Assembly (NCBI GenBank): GCA_019637075.1
Contig: JAHBWI010000006.1
Location: forward strand, 62,001-126,000
Reading direction: 5' to 3'
Origin: Nitrospiraceae bacterium
Lineage (GTDB): Bacteria > Nitrospirota > Nitrospiria > Nitrospirales > Nitrospiraceae
Length of the DNA stretch: 64,000 bases
Below are positions 56,840-63,721 of the stretch, piece after piece. Both the position numbers and the translations under genes were made by a program. Under the pieces are notes generated by a model. It was given only the letters and a program-made list of their open reading frames with translations, was not told the origin of the DNA and did not search any database. Position 1 is the stretch's first letter, and every line of letters begins with the position of its first letter.

Positions 56840-57316
56840 TCATGAAAATGAACGACCGACAAGTCCCAACAACAACAGCCCTGCGAGCAGGACCGTTGAG
56901 TTCAACCACACCGACCACCGATGCAACCGATCCCATGTGCGCCGAAGCTCCGGATCGACCGTGCCCTGCCGTTCCTGTTCCTTCAACCGATCGCGCATCT
57001 CATTGCTGAGGGGCGTCAAAGGGGACCGGCAGTAGGACTCGGCCGCGAAGATCAACAACCAGAGCAAGCCCGTCAGCACCAGCGGCCAATTGATCCCATG
57101 CAGCAAACCGATGCCTGCAAGAGACAGCAGCCCCAACACCGCCGCTCCCATGCCCAGTAGGTAGTAGGCAGGAAAGAGGGCGCGGACCACCGCCGCAAAC
57201 GACTCCCGATCCAGCGTCTTAGCCAGCACCGGCGCGACCACGAACGACAGGAGCGTCACCTTGCCCACTAGAACTGCGATGGCGAGCTGCTGGAGGTAGT
57301 TCGTGAGTGCATCCAT
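56840..57316 (-). CDS. DUF4149-like membrane protein
   Basis: 158 residues with four membrane helices. The pattern FVVAPVLAKTLDRESFAAVVRALFPAYYLLG is typical of DUF4149/TMEM205-like proteins, whose role is unknown. Followed 13 bp later by the PDZ gene and preceded by the epimerase with a 12-bp gap. Confidence 0.75.
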   Translation of the reverse strand: MDALTNYLQQLAIAVLVGKVTLLSFVVAPVLAKTLDRESFAAVVRALFPAYYLLGMGAAVLGLLSLAGIGLLHGINWPLVLTGLLWLLIFAAESYCRSPLTPLSNEMRDRLKEQERQGTVDPELRRTWDRLHRWSVWLNSTVLLAGLLLLGLVGRSFS

Positions 57317-57328
57317 TGCTGCTTATCC

Positions 57329-58267
57329 TCAGCGGGCTACTGCCCCATGCTGCTCACCCTTCAAAACCGCGCGGAGGGCCGACTCCACCGTCGGAAAGCG
57401 AAATTGAAATCCGCCTTCCAACGCGACGGTCGGCATGACACGCTGCCCCGTCGTCATTAACGAGCCGAGTTCGCCGAGCCCGGTCTTCAAAGCCCACTCA
57501 GGCACCGGCAGCCAAGACGGCCGATGGAGAACCTCTCCCAACACCGAGCAGAAGCGGCTCATCGGTACGGGATCCGGTGCGACCGCATTGACGGCTCCGG
57601 CCACCGATGGTGTCACCAAAACCCACTCGATCAATCGGATCAGGTCCGCCCGATGGATCCAGGAGATCCACTGGTCACCCGGCAACATCGGCCCTCCGAC
57701 AAATAATTTGAACGGGACCATCATGCGAGGCAATGCCCCGCCGTCTTTCTCCAGCACCATACCGATCCGCAGTCGCACGACTCTCACCCCAAGCGCTTCG
57801 GCGCGGCAGGCCTCACGCTCCCATTCCACGCAGAGGTCGGCCAGAAAGCCGCTGCCTGGTTCGGCCGTCTCCTGGACGATCTCCCCCTGGCTGGGGCCGT
57901 AGTACCCGATGCCGGAAGCATTGACCAGCGTACAGGGTTTCGTCGAATGCACGCGGAGCGCGTCGACAATGCCGCGCGTCGCGCAGATCCGACTCGACCG
58001 GATCGTCTCTTTTCTGGTTCGAGTCCATCGGCCGTTGGCAATCGGCTCGCCGGCCAAATTGATGACGGCGTCAACCGAGGAAAACGATTCGGTCCACGGG
58101 CCCGGCCATGAAGCGTCCCACCCGATGGTGTGCACGGAGGACGAGAAGGAAGCACCGCTTGAGTCCGGACGGCGACTCAACACCAGGACCTCATGCCCCT
58201 GCCGGCTCAAGGCGGTCACAAGCGCCCGTCCGAGAAATCCCGTTCCCCCCGCTACGATAATCTTCAT
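57329..58267 (-). CDS. TIGR01777-family NAD(P)-dependent epimerase
   Basis: 312 residues. N-terminal Rossmann motif GGTGFLGRALVTAL, and the family marks VINLAGEPIANGRWT, NASGIGYYG and QWISWIHRADLIRLIEW. Extended SDR proteins of this family (YfcH/SDR39U1) have no firmly known substrate. In many bacteria they are found with photolyase and LitR/CarH-type regulators, as here. Part of the minus-strand series. Confidence 0.9.
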   Translation of the reverse strand: MKIIVAGGTGFLGRALVTALSRQGHEVLVLSRRPDSSGASFSSSVHTIGWDASWPGPWTESFSSVDAVINLAGEPIANGRWTRTRKETIRSSRICATRGIVDALRVHSTKPCTLVNASGIGYYGPSQGEIVQETAEPGSGFLADLCVEWEREACRAEALGVRVVRLRIGMVLEKDGGALPRMMVPFKLFVGGPMLPGDQWISWIHRADLIRLIEWVLVTPSVAGAVNAVAPDPVPMSRFCSVLGEVLHRPSWLPVPEWALKTGLGELGSLMTTGQRVMPTVALEGGFQFRFPTVESALRAVLKGEQHGAVAR

Positions 58268-58297
58268 CGGCGCACCCCGTCCGATTGACCGGTAGGA

Positions 58298-58612
58298 CTA
58301 GTCCGTTCCGTTCCCCCCGGCTCCGTCGGTGTCATGGTTGCCCGAGAGCCGTTTGACCTGTTGACTGAACTTTCTTGCCTTTGTGCCGTAGAGGAGATTG
58401 GGCGGCGGACTATTTCGATTCTTGAGAATGACGGCATCCGTGACATTCCCGCACATGGCGCAGCGCAAGGCAGTGAAGTCGATCTGGCCCGTGTCATCCT
58501 GCAAGTCCATGTAGTATTCCGTGACCAACAGCCCCCCGCATCGGCTGCAGCGCGGGCTCCCTGCTGTCGTGGGGAGGGCGGATGAATCGTTCAGATTCCC
58601 ATGAGATGCCAC
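58298..58612 (-). CDS. Zinc-ribbon protein (paralogue A)
   Basis: 104 residues from GTG 58612 with SD GGAGGG. Two CxxC pairs, CSRCGGLLVTEYYMDLQ and LRCAMCGN, form a zinc ribbon. The core (RCGGLLVTEYxMDL, then 10-15 residues, RCxxCGxVxDxVILxNR) is shared with the gene at 62285. Charged C-terminal tail. Possible nucleic-acid or protein binding; no known function. The 289-bp gap upstream (58613-58901) holds no gene I can support. Confidence 0.75.
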   Translation of the reverse strand: MASHGNLNDSSALPTTAGSPRCSRCGGLLVTEYYMDLQDDTGQIDFTALRCAMCGNVTDAVILKNRNSPPPNLLYGTKARKFSQQVKRLSGNHDTDGAGGNGTD

Positions 58613-58901
58613 AGTACCCTCCTATTCTACGAGGGCTCGTCGTCGAATTCCTCACATGATCGTGGCCTTCGAGCATATTCAGGTCCAAATGCGCCAGACG
58701 AACAGCACAAGCAGGACGATCATGCGACGCTCCGGGCTTCGCTCCGAGACAGATACCCCGTATAAGTTCGTCCCACCGAAGCGACGGGCCCTCCCTGGGA
58801 AAAGGACCCGCCATCTTCGGCTGGGAACACCGTGCGGAGTCGCGGTGTCCCCCTTCGGGAACGAATGCTCAACTCGACGGTCACGATTCCGATCGGCGTC
58901 A

Positions 58902-59750
58902 TCAGTGAGCGGTCACACCCCCGGCTGGCGATTGGTCGGTCACTTCGAGTGAACGGGCACATCGAAAGCCCGTGCCGTGCGTCTGCAGGGCAAACCCCCC
59001 TCGACCGCGGGCACTCGTCGTGATGTCCGCCACTGGGCTATGCCACGATCCGCCTCGGATGACCCGCACCACGCCCTTGTCCGGGCCGCGAGGGTTTTTC
59101 GCCGGTGCATGGCCGTAGTACTCCGGGTCATACCAATCCTGAACCCATTCACGGGCGTTCCCTGACAGATCTTTGACGCCGTACGGGGAATCGCCCCCCG
59201 GTAACGCACCGACTGGATGCATGGTCTTGTCGCCGTTCCATTCGCGATCGAAGTTGGCCGACTTCTCACTGGGTGCCTCGTTCCCCCAGGGATATTTCCG
59301 GCCGTCTGTGCCGCGCGCGGCCTTTTCCCATTCCGCTTCGGTCGGCAACCGCTTCTTCGCCCACGCGCAGTAGGCTTGGGCGTCGTACCAAGTCACTTGC
59401 ACAACCGGAAGTTGCTCGATGCCCTTCTCCGAGAGGAGCGGCCCCGTACCGTAGGGGTTCGGCGGATTGCGATGACCGTTGGTCCTGACGAACGCCATAT
59501 AACGCTCGTTGGTCACTTCGACCTGATCGATGGCGTAGGCGTCGAGATAGACGGATCGCTGCGGCCGCTCATCTTCGCGACCTTTGCCTTCCGGATTCCC
59601 CATGAGAAATTCTCCCGCCGCGATCGTTACCATCGTCACCGGATCTGCCTCCTTCGCCGAGACGGTATTGGCCATCACGAGGCAGCCGACGATCGAAACA
59701 ACCAACCGGAAGCTCCATCGGGTGACCTCGACCCTCTGTCGCTGTGTCAT
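58902..59750 (-). CDS. Secreted SUMF1-domain protein (copy 1)
   Basis: 282 residues. Signal peptide about 1-32 (ANTVSAKEA). The SUMF1/FGE-sulfatase fold has GEFLMGNPEGKGREDERPQR, KRLPTEAEWEKAARG, YPWGNE, GNAREWVQDWYDPEYY, RVIRGGSWHSP and GFRCARS. The two catalytic Cys of formylglycine-generating enzyme, expected shortly after RGGSW, are absent. It is therefore probably a binding or non-FGE member. Its ATG overlaps the upstream small gene by 4 bp. Confidence 0.85.
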   Translation of the reverse strand: MTQRQRVEVTRWSFRLVVSIVGCLVMANTVSAKEADPVTMVTIAAGEFLMGNPEGKGREDERPQRSVYLDAYAIDQVEVTNERYMAFVRTNGHRNPPNPYGTGPLLSEKGIEQLPVVQVTWYDAQAYCAWAKKRLPTEAEWEKAARGTDGRKYPWGNEAPSEKSANFDREWNGDKTMHPVGALPGGDSPYGVKDLSGNAREWVQDWYDPEYYGHAPAKNPRGPDKGVVRVIRGGSWHSPVADITTSARGRGGFALQTHGTGFRCARSLEVTDQSPAGGVTAH

Positions 59751-60115
59751 TTCTTCTGCTCCTTGCTTCCATCAATCGCCTGCGCCGTGTGACTATGTAC
59801 CTGACCGACCAGGCGATCGACTTGTTGTTGGTCCCCACGCTCGGCGGCCTGCTGTGCTTGCGTCACCAGCGTCCGCGCCTCGTGGAGATGGTGCTCAATC
59901 TCTGCTTGCAGAGCCGGGGATGCGATGGTCCCTCCCAAGGCGGCACGGTGATAAACCTCCCACGCATGGTCAACGACGTGCTCCGCCTCATGGACCTTCT
60001 GCATGTGCTCGGGATGGGGATGATGGGTCGGATCGATCGGACCGGCCAGACCGACCGCTGCGCCAAACAACGTTCCAAGTGCGACCCCCAACATGACCGA
60101 ACTGTACTTGTTCAT
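59747..60115 (-). CDS. Small secreted His-rich protein
   Basis: 122 residues from ATG 60115 (SD GGAGG, 7 nt). Signal peptide about 1-24 ending GLAGP. The mature part starts with PIDPTHHPHPEHMQKVHEAEHVVDHAWEVYH, a His-rich segment that could bind metal, then Gln/Ala-rich helices. Coupled to SUMF1 copy 1 by ATGA. Function unknown. Confidence 0.7.
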   Translation of the reverse strand: MNKYSSVMLGVALGTLFGAAVGLAGPIDPTHHPHPEHMQKVHEAEHVVDHAWEVYHRAALGGTIASPALQAEIEHHLHEARTLVTQAQQAAERGDQQQVDRLVGQVHSHTAQAIDGSKEQKK

Positions 60116-60146
60116 AGGCACACCTCCCTCACCATCACATCGCCTG

Positions 60147-61190
60147 TCACGCCCCAGCGACAGGCCTTAATGCTTGACGATCGCTCGCTCGATCAGCTGG
60201 CGAAGCTCCAGCAATTCGAGGTTCTTCGGGTCGATCGTGAGCCCGCGGAGCACCGCCTGTTCTGCAGCCGGAAATTGCTCGCGCCCCATGGCGATCAAGT
60301 TCCTGCGGCGCTCCCTTTGCGCACCGAAATCCCAAACCGACCCCGTAGCTGTTGTTCAGCGGATGATTCCAAAACCGATGGGTGCTGCGAACCGTGCCTT
60401 CCGGAGCAATCCAAGACCCACCTCGGATGACCCGCTTTTCTCCGACCGTCAACCGATCCACATAGGTGCCGGTTCCACCGATCCAGAGAGGTTGGGCCTG
60501 GCCGGTAGGATTCACGCTCGTTTCCAGCCAACTGTAGTACCGCGGGTCATACCAGTCGGAGACCCATTCGAACACATTCCCGGCCATGTTATAGGCGCCG
60601 TAGTAACTGATCCCCTCGGGGTAGGTGTTCACCGGTGCCGTAGCCTCACGATTCTTGCCGAAGTTGACCTTGTCTGGATGAAACTCGTTTCCCCACGGAT
60701 ACAGATGGCCGTGAGGTCCGCGTGCGGCATTTTCCCATTCGGCCTCGGTCGGTAGCCGCTTACCTCGATATTCACAGTAGGTCTTCGCCTCATACCAATT
60801 CACACCAACCACGGGCTGATCCGGCTGATTCAGCCGCGGGTCATCCCAGCACGCAGGAGCCGGATGCCCGGTCGACTTGATGAATTCGGAGTAATCCCGG
60901 TTCGAAACCTCGTACTTATCGATGAGGTAGGAATCCAACATCACCATATGAGCCGGGCTCTCATCGTTTAGAACCTCGGCCGACCAGGGGGTCTTCATGC
61001 GCTTCTCGTAGGCCGTCAGTCTCCTGCTCGAGTCGGGCGGCGTTTCCTTATCAAGCCCCATCACCGAGGCTCCCTGTGCGATGAACACCATGTCCCGCGG
61101 GATCAGGGAGTCGTCCGGCGGGCCCGCATCGGCAAGCCCCGGTACAACCATAGCGGCACCAATGATTGCGGTGATCCATCCCAACTTCAT
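60147..61190 (-). CDS. Secreted SUMF1-domain protein (copy 2) with frameshifted C-terminus
   Basis: 347 residues as read. Signal peptide about 1-22 (GLADAGP). The SUMF1 core (KRLPTEAEWENAARG, GNVFEWVSDWYDPRYY, RVIRGGSWIAPEG, GFRCAKG) closely follows copy 3 and lacks the FGE cysteines. After FRCAKG the tail turns into Arg/Ala-rich sequence unlike copy 3. In another frame the same DNA (stop at 60167-60169) encodes LIAMGREQFPAAEQAVLRGL followed by TIDPKNLELLELRQLIERAI, matching the helical tail of copy 3 (LVAMGAEKNADAMASIEKAL and on). A small deletion/frameshift around 60297-60320 therefore altered the C-terminus. Confidence 0.82.
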   Translation of the reverse strand: MKLGWITAIIGAAMVVPGLADAGPPDDSLIPRDMVFIAQGASVMGLDKETPPDSSRRLTAYEKRMKTPWSAEVLNDESPAHMVMLDSYLIDKYEVSNRDYSEFIKSTGHPAPACWDDPRLNQPDQPVVGVNWYEAKTYCEYRGKRLPTEAEWENAARGPHGHLYPWGNEFHPDKVNFGKNREATAPVNTYPEGISYYGAYNMAGNVFEWVSDWYDPRYYSWLETSVNPTGQAQPLWIGGTGTYVDRLTVGEKRVIRGGSWIAPEGTVRSTHRFWNHPLNNSYGVGLGFRCAKGAPQELDRHGARAISGCRTGGAPRAHDRPEEPRIAGASPADRASDRQALRPVAGA

Positions 61191-61250
61191 TGCTCACATC
61201 CCGGAGGCTTCTCTGTGGGGGCGGAGTCCGCCCCCACGTGACCGGCCCCC

Positions 61251-62222
61251 TTATTTCTTCTTGAGCGTCATGGTTTTCTTGATGAGTTCACGCGTTGCCA
61301 GATACTCCTGATTCTCGGGTTCCACCGCCAAAGCCTTCTCGATTGAGGCCATGGCATCCGCGTTCTTCTCAGCGCCCATCGCGACAAGCGCTTGGATAAA
61401 GGCATCTCGCCCGGCCTGCACCGCCTCATCAGACAACGCTTTCACGGACTTGGCGCAACGAAATCCCAAGCCGACCCCGTAGGAATTGTTGTCAGGCTGG
61501 TTCCAGAAGCGATGGCTGGTATGCAGCGAGGTTTCAGGGGCTAACCACGATCCCCCTCGCAGAACGCGCACCGCCCCCTGATTGGCAAAGTTGTACCCCT
61601 TCTCAGGACCCTGGGGATTCAAAGCCACGCTCTCCTTGTAGTATTTGGGGTCATACCAGTCCGCAACCCATTCGAAGACGTTGCCTGCCATGTTGTAGAC
61701 ACCGAATCCGCTGCCCCCTTCCGGGTAGGAGTCCACCGCCACAGTGTGGCCCACGTTCTGACCATAATTGGCCTTCTTCGGATCCAGGTGATGACCCCAC
61801 GGATAGTGACGGTCACCGTCCGGCCCCTTCGCAGCCCGTTCCCATTCCGCTTCCGTCGGCAGACGCTTTCCGTCCCATTTGCAGAAAGCGTTCGCGTCAG
61901 TCCAGCTCACACCGACCACAGGCTGTTCCGGCTTGCTCAGGCGCGGATCGTCCCAGTACGCCGGGGCAGGATGGCCGGTTGCCTTCATGAATTCCTTGTA
62001 TCGTGCGTTAGAGGTCTCGTACTTATCGATGAGGTACGCATCGAGGACGACCCGGTGCTGCGATTCGTCCGCATGCTCGCTGCTCCCCATCATAAATTCG
62101 CCTTTGGGTATGAGCACCATGTCCTTTTCAGTTGTCGTCGACTCACCTGCCTGCGCCAGCGAGAGGGTCCCCGCCACAAGCGCCACCCCCATTCCAATCT
62201 GCAATCCCGTTCGACTCCGCAT
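61251..62222 (-). CDS. Secreted SUMF1-domain protein (copy 3) with helical tail
   Basis: 323 residues, ATG 62222 with SD GAGGAGG. Signal peptide about 1-26 (LSLAQAGES). SUMF1 core with GEFMMGSSEHADESQHRVVL, HPAPAYWDDPRLSKPEQPVVGVSW, KRLPTEAEWERAAKG, GNVFEWVADWYDPKYY, RVLRGGSWLAPE and GFRCAKS; no FGE cysteines. The C-terminal 55 residues form a TPR-like helical pair (AMASIEKALAVEPENQEYLATRELIKKT). First SUMF1 gene of the series after the zinc-ribbon gene. Confidence 0.87.
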   Translation of the reverse strand: MRSRTGLQIGMGVALVAGTLSLAQAGESTTTEKDMVLIPKGEFMMGSSEHADESQHRVVLDAYLIDKYETSNARYKEFMKATGHPAPAYWDDPRLSKPEQPVVGVSWTDANAFCKWDGKRLPTEAEWERAAKGPDGDRHYPWGHHLDPKKANYGQNVGHTVAVDSYPEGGSGFGVYNMAGNVFEWVADWYDPKYYKESVALNPQGPEKGYNFANQGAVRVLRGGSWLAPETSLHTSHRFWNQPDNNSYGVGLGFRCAKSVKALSDEAVQAGRDAFIQALVAMGAEKNADAMASIEKALAVEPENQEYLATRELIKKTMTLKKK

Positions 62223-62284
62223 GTGAAACCTCCTCGTTAAAGTGACCGGGCTACACCCGGTGGGTTGTTCATCTCATTCCGCCG

Positions 62285-62566
62285 TTACTGACACCCGACC
62301 ATTCCGGTCGCGTTGAGCCCAGGCCGGCGGGGCTCTCGATGGACCAGCCGGTTCCGCAGAATGACTGGATCCACTACGTCGCCACACTGAACGCAGCGGC
62401 TCGCCGCACATTCGATCTCTCCGGTGCTGTTGAAAAGATCCATGCAGTACTCCGTGACCAATAGCCCTCCGCAGCGGAGACAACCGGTCGATGGCATGAC
62501 CGCTGCGAAGGCCTTGTGAATTCCGTACCGCCCTTCCATCCGCTCTGCCTCTGCCGTGATTGCCAT
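62285..62566 (-). CDS. Zinc-ribbon protein (paralogue B)
   Basis: 93 residues, ATG 62566 with SD GGGAGG. Two CxxC pairs: GCLRCGGLLVTEYCMDLF and SRCVQCGDVVDPVILRNR. Paralogous to the gene at 58298. First gene of the minus-strand series, about 40 nt downstream of a strong promoter that carries the CATTGGAC element. Possibly a transcription- or translation-associated regulator; no known function. Confidence 0.75.
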   Translation of the reverse strand: MAITAEAERMEGRYGIHKAFAAVMPSTGCLRCGGLLVTEYCMDLFNSTGEIECAASRCVQCGDVVDPVILRNRLVHREPRRPGLNATGMVGCQ

Positions 62567-62585
62567 TGCTCCCTCCCTGCACCGC

Positions 62586-62677
62586 GTCCAATGATTGTAA
62601 AATGTATGTCTAATGTATAGCGCTATTTGTCCAATGTGTCAAGGCCTGCTTATATTTTTATTTGACAAACATTGGAC
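62586..62677. promoter_or_regulatory. Repeated CATTGGAC elements, candidate operator of the B12/MerR regulator
   Basis: GTCCAATG occurs at 62586-62593 and 62629-62636, GTCTAATG (one mismatch) at 62608-62615, and the inverse CATTGGAC at 62670-62677. The three same-direction copies are 22 and 21 bp apart, about two helical turns. The copies at 62629 and 62670 lie inside the spacers of the two divergent promoters, each following TTGACA as TTGACA-(AA)CATTGGACAA. This is well placed for a repressor controlling both directions. Confidence 0.7.
62614..62642 (-). promoter_or_regulatory. Promoter of the zinc-ribbon/SUMF1 series
   Basis: Minus strand: TTGACA (62642-62637), a 17-bp spacer containing CATTGGACAA, and TATACA (62619-62614). 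Expected start near 62607, about 40 nt before ATG 62566. Confidence 0.8.
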
Positions 62678-62690
62678 AAGGCCATATACT
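62662..62690 (+). promoter_or_regulatory. Promoter of the MerR/B12 regulator gene
   Basis: TTGACA (62662-62667), a 17-bp spacer with CATTGGACAA, and TATACT (62685-62690). The predicted transcript start (about 62697) is only about 5 nt before ATG 62702, so the mRNA would be essentially leaderless. Confidence 0.8.
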
Positions 62691-62701
62691 AGAATCACCA
62701 T

Positions 62702-63616
62702 ATGAATACACATAGAATTCATAGGGTTGCAAGACTGACTGGGCTGAGCCGTGACGTGATTCGGGTATGGGAGCGGCGATACGGGATTGTCCAACCTTCG
62801 AGAAGTGTGAATCGCTATCGTGTCTATAGCGATGAGGATGTCGCGCTCCTGAGGTTCCTGAAATCTGAGCAGGACAAGGGCCGTTCCATTGGGGAACTCG
62901 CGTCGGAAGGGCGCGAACTCTTATTGATGCGAATGCGGACGACGCCGGCGCCGAGCGCGCCGGCTCAGCCGTTTGATCGGCTCCTCGATGAACTCATCGC
63001 CACACTCGAGCCCCTCGATCGCGCAGAATTTGAGCGGCGTCTCAATGGCGCCGTCGCGGTGATTCCATTCGAAGAAGCACTGCAATGCCTGCTGCTGCCA
63101 TTACAGCATCGGATCGGCGAATTGTGGCATCAGGGCCGACTCAACGTCGGGGTCGAACATTACGTCACAAAGCTCATTCAACAGAAGTTGTTCTCAGTCA
63201 TGAATCAGCTTCCGCTCAATGAGAATGGACCGCGTGTCGTGGTGGGCTGCCCGGCGGGAGAATTCCATGAGCTTGGGGCGCAGGCCGTGGCCTATCACTG
63301 CGCCATGCGGGGGTGCCAGATTTATTACCTCGGCCCGAACATTCCTATCGCGGACCTCCAGGCTTTCTGCCAACGCGTGGGCCCCGACCTCATTCTGCTG
63401 TCGATCGTCGAATACCAGACAGACGAGGAAGCCGAACGCTTCCTGCAGTCTTTGGAGATGATCGCAACGACCTGGCCCGTGGTGATCGGCGGCCAAGGGG
63501 CCAGCGCGATGAGCCATTTGATCGGGTCCCGGCATGTTGAGGTGCTCGACGATTCCGCCGCGCTCAACGCGCGCGTGCAAAACCTGCTTGCTCGACGCCT
63601 TCCGGCGAAAGCCTAG
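62702..63616 (+). CDS. MerR-family regulator with B12-binding domain (CarH/LitR-like)
   Basis: 304 residues. N-terminal MerR winged helix (about 1-70: HRVARLTGLSRDVIRVWERRYG). The helical cap domain (about 95-175) has the Wx9EH motif (WHQGRLNVGVEH). The C-terminal Rossmann B12-binding domain has ExHxxG (GEFHELGAQ) and VVIGGQGAS. These motifs are those of CarH/LitR, where adenosylcobalamin makes a dark-state repressor that falls apart in light. No SD precedes the ATG. Divergent from the photolyase-containing series, whose promoter it probably represses, together with its own. Confidence 0.92.
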   Translation: MNTHRIHRVARLTGLSRDVIRVWERRYGIVQPSRSVNRYRVYSDEDVALLRFLKSEQDKGRSIGELASEGRELLLMRMRTTPAPSAPAQPFDRLLDELIATLEPLDRAEFERRLNGAVAVIPFEEALQCLLLPLQHRIGELWHQGRLNVGVEHYVTKLIQQKLFSVMNQLPLNENGPRVVVGCPAGEFHELGAQAVAYHCAMRGCQIYYLGPNIPIADLQAFCQRVGPDLILLSIVEYQTDEEAERFLQSLEMIATTWPVVIGGQGASAMSHLIGSRHVEVLDDSAALNARVQNLLARRLPAKA

Positions 63617-63721
63617 ACGGCATTTCCTCGCACTTCGTTCAGCCACTCTCCGCCCTTATTCCCAGACGCACGAATTTCCGGTATGGTTCGCTTGGCAGCG
63701 CTCAGCGGCGGAGTATCCCAG

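Noticed and set aside
55819-57009. 396-residue open frame on the plus strand
   Set aside because: It lies opposite four well-supported minus-strand genes (signal-peptide, PDZ and DUF4149 proteins), has low-complexity Arg/His composition and no domain.
58613-58901. A second copy of the CATTGGAC operator upstream of the 58298 gene (TTTGGACC near 58672-58679)
   Set aside because: Only a loose single match, and no convincing -35/-10 pair accompanies it.
58902-62222. Annotation of the three SUMF1 proteins as formylglycine-generating enzymes
   Set aside because: The catalytic Cys pair is missing in all three, and no sulfatase gene is in the window.
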